This document shows, piece after piece, positions 9,327 through 17,450 of a stretch of 17,639 bases of DNA (positions within the stretch are counted from its first letter, which is position 1; each line of letters begins with the position of its first letter). The position numbers were made by a program, and so were the translations under genes. This DNA is from Lichtheimia corymbifera B2541 (lineage: Eukaryota > Mucoromycota > Mucoromycetes > Mucorales > Lichtheimiaceae), in NCBI GenBank assembly GCA_000697475.1, contig JNEU01000640.1:1-17639 (forward strand). The letters run 5' to 3'. The notes below the pieces were generated by a model, which had not been told where the DNA came from, did no database searches, and saw nothing but the letters and a program-made list of their open reading frames with translations.

Positions 9327-9339
9327 CAACAACAACAAC
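9295..9339 (+). repeat. CAT/AAC triplet repeat in the F-box pseudogene
   Basis: Ten CAT triplets, one CAC and four AAC. In the F-box frame it reads as Ser then Gln; in the other frames Ile/Thr or His/Asn. It lies in the linker between TPR and F-box, where the intact gene has a short Asp run encoded by GAT repeats. Confidence 0.9.
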
Positions 9340-9567
9340 TCAATGACAGCAAAGTCGGCTTTATTACACAGTTGCCATGTGACATTATTGCGAAGGTCTA
9401 TGCAAGTGATGCCAACATAAAGATGACACCAGCGTTTTTACATGTTTCAAAGATCCGGAGAAGAGCTATCCTAGATCGACATCCTATATATAGCGAGACA
9501 AGGCAGACCAGGGATCCCATATTAAATAGGGCTGCGACAGGATGAATTGGTGAATGTGGATATGTTG

Positions 9568-9624
9568 GTAAGCATCAATCAAGTGATTTGTTTTTTTATC
9601 TTGATTAACAAATGGCCTATCTAG
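9568..9624 (+). other. Relic spliceosomal intron in the F-box pseudogene
   Basis: 57 nt: donor GTAAGC, pyrimidine run, branch TTGATTAAC, acceptor CTAG. It has the same donor sequence, nearly the same length and the same place (after the F-box) as the intron of the intact paralogue, so the two genes share this intron by descent. Confidence 0.7.
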
Positions 9625-10737
9625 AAAGACGAGCAGCATCCTTTCACTTATACACGGCTCTGGCCTGCAAGCACGGGAAGAAGAATACAGCTGATGCTCG
9701 ATACACCCTTGATCATGTCATGGAGCTATGAATGTCCCGGCCTTACATCAGTCTTAAATGGAGAGGAGGACGTGCATACCAAGTATGCTATACATATCGA
9801 CCAGTGAGAAGCATCAGATACCACCAAGTGATTATGCAGCAGGACTTTTTACCACGACTGCCATCATTGATTGCATTTCCTATCGACACAATATGGCACC
9901 CACCTTGGATCATTCGCAGTTATTACCGTTTTCTCTCTCAAGTGTTTCGGCATATCGATTGGCCTTCTATTTGGGATGATGGTTTGGAACCAGGAATACA
10001 AGATGTTTCGATTGGTGAAGGAGATGCGATGGATTATGGCGAGCAGACATCTACGATCATGCACGCACTCGAGAATATGCGGTTATGATGATGATGCATG
10101 GTCCTGTCCACAAGACGCAGTATTCCCTCATTGGATTCAATTGTTTGGTGTGCGAGGAGACACATCCATCCAACGCTATTTCTCGGTTGCCACGTCTACA
10201 AACGATATCCGTGCTCGTGCCATACCAGGATCCGAATACGCCATTCAGGCTATGTGAAGCTGGCAAAACTGGGTGATGATGATGGATATCAGAATGGAGG
10301 AAGGGGGGATCAGATATTGATACGTACTCTGCGGCATTTTCTGAATCTCATCGTGTTCAACTGGGCACCGTCTCTTGCAAGCACTTATCTTATGATCACA
10401 ACATTGTCGGCTAGACCTCCTATTGCGTGTCACGTTGATAACCGTGCTCAGGAACTGGATGTCATGCTATACCTACCAAGCTCTGCCTTTGGAATACTTG
10501 CATCACCCTTTTCGTCGGCTCTGGCACATTCATCGTCGTTGGATTAAGGCATGTTCGCTTTCTCTGGTATCATTGGAACTCAAGGATATACACAGCTCTA
10601 CATTGACTGCACTCTATGCAGCAGCTTGTGAAATATCCACATCCATATCCGTCTCCTGGATCATCATCATTTTGTTACGTATCACTATTTACCTTTCCCT
10701 CAACTTGTATATCAACATTAAAGCAATAGACCCTGGA

Positions 10738-10743
10738 AATAAA
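10738..10743 (+). terminator. AATAAA near the end of the F-box pseudogene
   Basis: AATAAA shortly after the last LRR-like fragment; plausible ancestral poly(A) signal of the pseudogene. Confidence 0.35.
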
Positions 10744-10937
10744 CAGTCCATAGATGCTTTATTGAATATGTATTCTGAAGTACCATGCATCTCTTGTTTT
10801 GTAAGCTTGTAGCGTACAATATATACGTCCATCACATAATATAAAGGGCACACACACAAACAAACATAATCACATAGGTGGTCATGCTTGGCTATTTTTC
10901 CATTACATGTTTCTCGTTTCAATGAGACATATCACGC
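10744..10937. other. Spacer
   Basis: AT-rich, with a short CACACACAAACAAAC run (about 10850-10865). Nothing else seen. Confidence 0.4.
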
Positions 10938-11285
10938 GTGGATACTCAATCCCATCAGCAATCATGTGGATTGTATATGCATGCGCTCCCGTTCAAAATA
11001 ACAATAGTGAATAGTGATGGCGTCACTAGAGCACAGATGATCAGCATACCCCAAACATGCATGTGGGAGATTTTGGCGCTTGCAGCACTCAATATCGGCG
11101 AGCTAGGTCGTACCCCTTCTTGTTACACTATGGAGTGCATTGCCCCTATTTCATGCCGACGCCCGCTTTAAAAATTTTACAATGAAGGTACGGGGTTTGA
11201 TATGAATGGAGTTGTTCAGCATGTCCCAGAGCATATTCTGGCCAAGTTTCATGTTGGGAATTGGGAACCTCAGTTTAATTTATAG
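10938..11285 (+). pseudogene. Unassigned ORF broken by one TAA
   Basis: A GTG-initiated 77-codon frame ends at TAA (11169-11171), but the same frame continues for 37 codons (KFYNEGTGFDMNGVVQHVPE, then HILAKFHVGNWEPQFNL) to TAG at 11283-11285. The second part is strongly protein-like. No family recognised; it may be mobile-element debris. The first part contains one copy of the direct repeat also found at 11487-11534. Confidence 0.3.
10953..11012 (+). repeat. Direct repeat, copy 1
   Basis: Shares CATCAG-AATCAT and ATGCATGCGCTCC, then GTT-AAAATAA-AATAGTGAA, with 11487-11534. By eye there are four mismatches over 48 aligned bases, plus an 11-bp insertion here (about 10966-10976). Confidence 0.75.
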
Positions 11286-11305
11286 TAACGTCCAATTTAC
11301 AAATC

Positions 11306-11319
11306 CGGGGTACACCCCG
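11306..11319. repeat. Short GC-rich inverted repeat
   Basis: CGGGGT and ACCCCG separated by AC, in otherwise AT-rich DNA just left of the inverted repeat. It could be a hairpin or the end of a mobile element; too short to decide. Confidence 0.4.
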
Positions 11320-11327
11320 ATTTCTTA

Positions 11328-11669
11328 TCATACATAGTAAAACCCACATTAATGACTGCCATTCAGAATGTGTGAATGAAGTGTAGGTTAGTTATATAAG
11401 CAATGTTAATCCGTGTATCCAATAGCACCTTGTGGCAAAGTTTCAAGGACCAGACGAGTGATCGCGAGGTTATGGGATTTCCACCGCATCAGTAATCATA
11501 TGCATGCGCTCCGGTTGAAAATAATAATAGTGAAATTGGCCATATGGAGCTTGAAGCTTTCAGACAAGGTGTTATTGGTACGCTGGTCAACTTTGCTTAT
11601 GGCATAAACCTGGACTTCATTCACAGATTTTGAATGGCAAACTGTCAGTATAGGTTTGCTATGCATGAT
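11328..11669. repeat. Imperfect inverted repeat, arms of about 73 bp
   Basis: The reverse complement of 11328-11400 aligns with 11596-11669 at roughly 70% identity by eye, including exact blocks ACTTCATTCACA and TGAATGGCA and matching ends CTTAT and CTATG-ATGA. About 195 bp lie between the arms, including copy 2 of the direct repeat. The layout resembles a decayed foldback or MITE-type element, or inverted duplication of a gene end: both arms can be read as ..NL-FIH-F followed by a stop. Confidence 0.65.
11487..11534 (+). repeat. Direct repeat, copy 2
   Basis: Counterpart of 10953-11012 without the 11-bp insertion, in the same orientation, lying inside the inverted-repeat structure. On the plus strand a frame runs on from it through MELEAFRQGVIGTLVNFAY to a stop at about 11630. 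Confidence 0.75.
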
Positions 11670-13610
11670 GTTGGGTGATGGGCTAATAATTGGTACCACA
11701 GATTATTTCTCTTTATTAAGAAAGCTTTCCTTGTATAAGATATGAATCACTCTATTATTCTCCTATCTCTGGTATACTTTGTTCCGTCCTTGGTAAAAAG
11801 ATCTTGCTTATTTACGTTGGGTCTTGCAAATAAGCGCCCCATTACTGATTCAGCCACTTCTTCAAGGTCAGCAATGCTATAGCTGGTTATCATGGGGAGA
11901 TTCGTTGCGAGGACCATGATAGCGGAGTGCATTGCATGCTTGTGTGTAGCGCAGAGATAAATTTTCATGCGCGTGTGTCAAAAGGGTGCTTTGTATACTC
12001 AGCTTCTCCTTTCTTCTATTTACCCAGACCCAACAACGTGATCGTGGTCCGACATGGGTGGCTCCCATTTTCCACCAGCATGTTCGAAATGGCGTCAATG
12101 AAGGTGCGTATGGTGGTTATAGGGTGTAAAGGACGACTTGCCTTTGTTCGTTGTGTATACTGATATGCTTGTCTTGTGTACAGCTTCGTAGTTCAGCAAT
12201 GGTGACAATGGCAACCTTCAGGATGAATGCGTACTTGGATTCTGTTTGAAATCTGCGACGAGACCTTCGCTGCTATGCCAAGCAAGGCGACTTGAAAGGT
12301 GTGGCACAGTGGGATTGGTTGGAATGCTATATCGGCGTGTTTCTTATACCAACACCAGCACCCTTATTCTGCAATCTGACCACGTGTTACCAACGTAGCA
12401 AGAGAGTATGACGACATATTTCAACTTTGGGAGATGGCATGTGCAAAGTAAGGTAAAATGCAAGGTTCGGGAGTGGATCATAGTGTGATGATGATTAATG
12501 GGTGAAAATAGCATCCGCATCAATCGTGGGCATCGAATCTATTTGTACTTGCTACCTGGGGAGATGGATACAGAGCATGGAAACAAGCATGGGATTGGCA
12601 TGGGGATGCAACGCTGTCTGGTTTGAAGGAGCTACGAAGCAGCAAATGCGTTCTTTGAACTTGAATTGATACACAAGGCGTGAACACAGGCATTGGTAAG
12701 TGGCATATATGAGGGGGGAAATGCTTGCATACAAAACAATGGTTATTAATTCAAGCTGTTGATCATCACCATCATTTCAGCACAAGGTTCACCAGTGATT
12801 GACCACAAGGTTCACAGCAACTTTTAGTCATGCGATTTCTTTGCGACGGTACTCGAGTCTCCATATGTCAATATCTCTTTGCCTCCATGGTATTCCACGA
12901 TCGCTTCTTCAAGCCCTAGGAATGTTTTGGATCTCCATTGTATATATGTACCTTGCGGAGGAAGCATCAAGGATGATGGCTTTGGGTGATCAAACAGGCG
13001 TGGATGACGGGATTTTCTGGATATCCTTGGTGAACAAGATTCAAGCACCTATTCTTTCACTCAATGTTGTGCTACAGCATGCTGGATGAAGTGATCACGG
13101 ACATGCTAACGGCTCTAAGGATTGCGACACTCGTGGATGATATGGATTTGTAGTTTGCTAGCGCTATTAGGATCGGTTTGTGGGCCATCAAAATAAACAT
13201 TTGATAGTGTCATTGCCTTAATAACTGCGATTGATAAGACACGTTTGTGCATAAAGCCGACTGCTGAATAATACAAAGGCAGATGGCAAAGTTTCAATGT
13301 AAAAATACTGGGTTTTATATGCTGTGATCCATTATGCAGCATTCAGCAACAAAGAAAGTCGATATCATTTCATTATCATTCTCTATCAGGATGCATATAG
13401 ATTAAAACATGATCATGCATGCCGCATCATGAGCAGTATTATTGCCGTATTAGTGCTGGTGCTTTGTATATATGCTTCAGGCTAACGCAAGGTATAGTCC
13501 GTTAGAATAGACGAGGCATTTTTTTACTATGCATGGTATAATGTATGTATGATGTATATATGATATTGTTGTTATAAGTACTATACTAATTTAGATGCAT
13601 GGCAAGGCAT
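11670..13610. other. About 1.9 kb without a supported gene
   Basis: Holds only short ORFs. The most protein-like is on the minus strand, 11968-11747 (73 codons; LPMITSYSIADLEEVAESVM, then GRLFARPN), which I cannot assign. A 96-codon plus-strand ORF (12799-13089) and a 74-codon antisense ORF cover the same bases and neither is favoured. A GTAAGT at 12695 (plus) has a possible TTTCAG acceptor near 12780 but no convincing flanking exons. AT-rich, ATG-rich low-complexity sequence dominates 13400-13600. Confidence 0.35.
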
Positions 13611-14090
13611 TCACAACAGGCGACAGCCGATAAGTGCTCCTACCACCAGAAAGCAAAGTCGCAATGATACGTTGACGAGTGCTGCAAGTAAGCCATCTTC
13701 TTCCCAGAGTTCTTCATAAATGCAGTATCCACTACAATACATCCCAGGTATTAGTATGCATACTGGTAAGTGACCACCCGCATCATTCTCACTTACAATG
13801 TCCATGCCAACACCCATTCTTCCACTGTATGGTTGATTCCATCGCTTAGTAATTGATAGAAGTTATCCTTCGTCTGCTTCAGTCGATCTTGCTCCTAATT
13901 GCACCTTGATGTCCTTCATTCGATGTACATAATGCCTTGATTTGATAAACGCTCATGGATTGAAAGCAACTTTCGTGATGTGTATGATGTTAATCTATGC
14001 ATGGTGATTAGTGATGGTATGGTAAAAGGGATGAGGCGGATATACTTACCCATATTGATGGGAAGCATGTATATGTTCTTGAGTATTCTT
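13611..14090 (-). CDS. Candidate spliced gene or pseudogene, unknown function
   Basis: Two well-formed minus-strand introns: 14049-13995 (55 nt, GTAAGT, CACTAATCAC branch, CATAG) and 13796-13732 (65 nt, GTAAGT, TACTAATAC branch, TGTAG). The last splice joins ..SDGINHTVEEWVLAWT to FGYCIYEELWEEDGLLAAL, and the protein ends in a hydrophobic segment (CFLVVGALIGCRLL, TGA at 13611-13613) that could be a C-terminal membrane anchor. The preceding exon starts LTSYTSRKLLSIHERLSN but has in-frame TGA (13916-13918) and TAG (13895-13897). Either the gene is dead, or a longer 155-nt intron (14049-13895) skips both stops and joins ..CFPSIW to EQDRLKQTKDNF in frame. The 5' end is not defined. No family recognised. 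Confidence 0.4.
13766..13796 (-). promoter_or_regulatory. Hairpin covering a 5' splice site
   Basis: Minus strand: the donor GTAAGTGA (13796-13789) is perfectly complementary to TCACTTAC (13773-13766), with a 15-nt loop. In the pre-mRNA this 8-bp stem would contain the whole U1-binding sequence of the 65-nt intron. Whether it folds or matters in vivo is unknown. Confidence 0.4.
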
Positions 14091-14529
14091 TCACATGCAC
14101 CAGCGTAAGGCCGTTTGTGGTCGAACACCGATACCAGTGTGATACTAGTTCTCCAAGCACGGTTCATGCAAGTTCCACTTGTTCTTGTTCTTTTTTCTTG
14201 TTTTCTTGTTTTTTCCTTTCTTCTCTTCTTCTTTTTTCTTGTTTTCTTTTTTTCTGTATCTAAAGACCCAAAATGAGAATCCTTTATACACTCTGACAAT
14301 GGTAACCATATACGTACTTGTATCTCAGGCTCTCTCATTTCGATGATATTGAATGCCAATCCTTCTTTGAGTGATGGTCGAGATTGCGACTTGAACCACA
14401 AAGCGATACATATCCTCCAGACTGGTCTAGATGCCATTGATGTTTGTTTCTCGGCATGCTTGTTTTATAACACCTTTGTTAATACATGGACCTTGGATAT
14501 CACCCAATACAACAATGATACTTACTTTG
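14091..14529. other. Spacer upstream of the spliced candidate
   Basis: A 173-codon minus-strand ORF starts at 14437 and crosses the purine-rich tract, giving a Lys/Arg-rich low-complexity run. Its first 40 codons (ASRPVWRICIALWFKSQSR..., to EIQ at about 14317) end at GTACGT, a possible donor, so they may be an upstream exon of the candidate at 13611-14090. Not strong enough to call. Confidence 0.3.
14178..14255. repeat. Polypyrimidine (plus) / polypurine (minus) tract
   Basis: Nearly pure T/C with scattered G (TTCTTGTT repeats) for about 78 bases. Read on the minus strand it encodes an artificial-looking Lys/Arg run. Confidence 0.8.
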
Positions 14530-14716
14530 ATGTTTGAGATTGATTGAGATTGATTGATTGAGATTGATTGATTGAGATTGATGATTGAAATGGATGATTG
14601 ATATTGCGCTTGATTGAAATGATTGATGTGACTTGTATGCGCATACGAGAGAGATAGAGAGAGAGAGAGAACCGAAGATTGATTTGTGTTGATAGTAGAT
14701 TGATTTGCATTGATAT
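14530..14716. repeat. GATT/GATTGA and GA microsatellites
   Basis: Repeated GATTGATTGAGATT units from about 14536 to 14620, a GA run at about 14647-14670, then degenerate GATTGATTTG units to about 14716. These create the long Asn/Gln/Ser-rich minus-strand ORFs across 14427-15014, which I regard as repeat artefacts. Confidence 0.85.
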
Positions 14717-15078
14717 TTTGATATGTGAAACTTGCAATTGCCGTGCATAGGAAATCCAGAATCGATCGCCAGGACCGCTGTGATATGATACGGACATTCC
14801 ATGATTGTATGTATGTAATGCAAAGATAAGCGTCATGGTCATAGATGAGCGTTCGAGTCATATACATACATGCTGTATGGTCGATCCTTGGTTTGTCTTT
14901 GTCTTTGGCTTTTACTCGGGCTGTAATGTCGACCATGTTGATTGGTGGAGATCCGTGCCTTGACCATGTTGTCCCTAACCATGCATGAACCACCAATGAA
15001 TGGAAGAGGTTCACAGACCACCAGTGATCTTTGGAGAAATATGACGCTGTGGCAAAGGACTAGGCTTGAATAATGATA
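14717..15078. other. Spacer
   Basis: Covered by minus-strand ORFs that run out of the microsatellite. No domain or splice signals were recognised. Confidence 0.35.
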
Positions 15079-15665
15079 TCAATTGGAGATGATATTGTGT
15101 ATGCCCTTGCGATGCCATAGGACCCGTGTGTATATGCATTCGTAGCGTTCGTGTTCACGTATCACCACAGCATGTGTCATAGTTCCAAGGTGTCCCCATT
15201 TGAAATAGTAGTATCCGCTAGCATTCTCCAGCCACCGTGATATCATGTCTCCTCGCCATCCGCTACCATATATGGGCTGTTGATTGTGACAACCGCCAAT
15301 AGCCACTTCTGAAAATGCCAATAGTGAATGGTCACTCCATGTCGCTTGAATTGGAATCTTGATGACGCTGAATTGATAAAAGAATGCCTTCTCCAAAGAC
15401 CACTTTGATTGCCACGCCGTCAACGGGATGATATGCCACCATAACCAGGATTTGCCCAGGGATGCTTGCAGGTGTGGTTGGTTCTTTCATACTTTATAAA
15501 GTCCTTGCCATAGTTGCGTGTTGCCTCGGAATCCAAGTGATAAATGGAACTGGTGTAAATCTGTCTCCTTATAATTCCTTCTTGTTGCCATAGATATAAC
15601 TCGGTGCCATGTCCGATATAGAGTACAGCAGCCCAACCCTTGATTGTCTTGTCGTCTTGTGCCAA
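15079..15665 (-). pseudogene. Two overlapping ORFs, probably one broken gene
   Basis: Minus strand. The upstream ORF (15665-15420, 81 codons) includes KGWAAVLYIGHGTELYLW. The downstream frame (open from about 15480 to TGA at 15079) includes SLLAFSEVAIGGCHNQQPIY, then GSGWRGDMISRWLENASGYY and WGHLGTMTHAVVIREHERYE. They overlap in different frames, and I found no intron with a good donor and branch site to join them, so a frameshift is the simpler reading. The amino-acid make-up (aromatic-rich, no low complexity) suggests real former coding sequence. I do not recognise the family. The downstream frame alone could also be an exon of a gene whose other parts I cannot see. Confidence 0.35.
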
Positions 15666-15699
15666 TTAAGCAGTATGCGCTTCAATGTGGATGCCATCG

Positions 15700-16480
15700 T
15701 ACGATTCATCGTACGATCGTGACGCTGATAAGTGCTACCTTGATGCCAATAAAGGAGATAGTCTTGAATCTTCGTCTTGATCCAATGACGATGTATCATA
15801 TAATAGGCAGGAACACCAACCACCCAAACTACCAAGATCTATTCTCTCATGGACCAACCATAGTAGTTGTGTAGCAACGAAGCGCCCCATGGAATAAAAG
15901 AAAAGGTGACCTTGTGCCTTGTAGCCATGATGATAAATGCCCAACTTTGTGATGCCAGGATGCTGATTAAAAGAAAGAGCGACTGTGATGCGTAGCCATG
16001 AGGATGAATGACGCCTAATTGGTAAAGCCAGGAAGCAGAATAAAGAAGCGGGTCCCTATGGTATGTCGCCATGACAATGAGTGTGTCGAAATGGGTCACA
16101 GAGCCAATACGATGGTAGCCATTTCCTTGTGCCTTGTAGCCTTCACGATAATGTGCTCAAATTGGAAATGACACCAATCCAGTATTCTTGAAAGGAGACC
16201 TTGTGCGTTGTAGCCATTAAAATAGCCTCTTGATATGTAACCATGCCAATAAAAGGAGCCAGAAAGCTTGAGACTTGTAGCCATGATGACTGATGTAGTC
16301 AGCGTAATGACACCAGTAAAAGAAAAGAGAACTCTTGCGCGTTGTCGCCATGCCAACGATGCCTTGATACGATTGCACCATCGATAAAAAGAAAAGAGAA
16401 CCCTTGGTTGTGCCGAATGATAGCCACCACTTGCTCAATGCCCGAATCGGTAACGACACCAATAAAAAGAAAAGAGAACT
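15700..16480. repeat. Degenerate tandem repeat of about 70 bp
   Basis: The phrase TTGTAGCCATGATGA and variants recur at about 15926, 15993, 16066, 16138, 16208, 16276, 16345 and 16420, mostly 67-75 bp apart. Each is paired with an A-rich block like CCAATAAAAGAAAAGAGAA. A shorter-spaced extra copy lies near 16238, and a block like ATGCCAATAAAGGAG near 15745 suggests the array starts earlier. Minus-strand ORFs through it repeat a phrase such as SLFFYWCH...HHGYKSQ in changing frames, as expected from a non-coding repeat. Confidence 0.65.
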
Positions 16481-17358
16481 CCTGCCCTCCCAACAGCAGC
16501 TGCTGCTGATACAATTGCCCCAAAAGGGCCCAGGGCCTATTGTCAAGGAAGACAACCATTAGCATCGTGAAGAGATATACTCAATTGTGCTTGAATACAT
16601 ACCATACCGCGTGACCATAACCTGTTCACAGGGACACCCTACAGACCCAGAAACAAGGCGTGGCATGTCATCCCAGGACGTCCAGCCCCATGTGGAGAGT
16701 GAAAGGAATCAGCATGCAGGCCTCATTCACCTCAGGATCCTTCAGAGTCTTATCCTCTGCATACCAAAGGGCCGGGTCCAACGATGCTCTGTCTGCTCCA
16801 TAACCATGCCATGATGCCAAGCAAGCCATGTCTTGACGATCCTTGTCTTGTATGCCCACTTTCAAAGATGATTACCGCTTGTGCCAAAACATGATCATCC
16901 AACATGTAAAGGCGGTGTCACTACGCAGAGACATACCACAGTGTCGATAACCATGATATGCCCCCACAACATAAAGAGACATTTGTAAGTAAGTAAATGG
17001 ATCATAAGACAATAGTAGTATTTTGACTTACCCTTTCAATACCAAATGAAGCACCTCAGTGGGTAACATGATAAATAGACCATGAGATGACGTAGAAAAG
17101 CAAGGACTTGCACATAGCGAACTGGAACAGGGATACAGACTTGGACTTACTCGTCGGACCTTTCAGCACCAATGGCAGCGTCATCGATGACCATCCAGAT
17201 CCTCTCACCTTGAGACCTACATGCCTATCCTTTCACTCAACCACACGAAGCCGAACGTACCTGAGAATCATCCACGCCTTGAATCTGGACTGCAGGGCAT
17301 CCCATCCGTAACCAAAGAAACACCGTTCCGCGCAAACAGAAACACCCATCCAAACGCC
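16481..17358. other. No supported gene between the tandem repeat and the right-edge exon
   Basis: A 65-codon minus-strand ORF (16865-16668) and 67- and 75-codon plus-strand ORFs have no recognised domain. GTAAGT occurs on both strands near 16985 and 17028, but no acceptor and branch pair gives a clear exon. A possible minus-strand exon 17358-17263 ends at a GTACGT donor. Confidence 0.3.
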
Positions 17359-17428
17359 CTATAAGTGACATAGATGTAGATTAGTAAAAGTTACAAGTAT
17401 AAACATATACATATACACTTATACCTAC
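17359..17428 (-). other. Possible 3' UTR intron
   Basis: Minus strand, 70 nt: donor GTAGGT, branch TTTTACTAATC, acceptor CTTATAG. It begins about 22 nt after the stop codon of the right-edge ORF, so if real it lies in that gene's 3' UTR. The alternative is that the gene uses another frame. Confidence 0.35.
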
Positions 17429-17450
17429 CAGAAGGCACCCGCAAACTCAT

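Larger units (their letters stand above)
8992..10720 (+). pseudogene. Decayed TPR/F-box/LRR paralogue
   Basis: ATG at 8992 opens a TPR segment (LEWDNLLSTM..., QVVHTSQLAVDDLKHQLAQL, LNQLDTALEEAHLDPASPI) parallel to the N-terminus of the intact gene. The frame then shifts: IQVYLHALED continues the third TPR in frame 2 (about 9260-9293), and after a CAT/AAC repeat an F-box follows in frame 3 (GFITQLPCDIIAKVY, then FLHVSKIRRRAIL, about 9355-9475). A 57-nt intron (9568-9624; GTAAGC, TTGATTAAC, CTAG) sits downstream of the F-box, as in the intact gene. Beyond it, LRR-like pieces (such as LVSLELKDIHSSTLTALYAA near 10565-10625) are scattered over three frames with stops. At least two frameshifts break the protein before the F-box is complete. 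A truncated TPR-only product of about 98 residues is still possible from the ATG. Confidence 0.75.

Noticed and set aside
13916..14437. 173-codon minus-strand ORF as a single-exon gene
   Set aside because: It runs through the polypurine tract as a Lys/Arg run and across a well-formed 55-nt intron (14049-13995), so the frame cannot be the mature one beyond 14050.
14427..15014. 195-codon minus-strand ORF and its two companions
   Set aside because: They are Asn/Gln/Ser/Ile-rich because they read through GATT and GA microsatellites in all three frames. There is no domain.
16096..16565. Hydrophobic minus-strand ORFs of 86-112 codons suggesting membrane proteins
   Set aside because: The same phrase recurs in different frames with a period of about 70 bp, which is what a non-coding tandem repeat gives.
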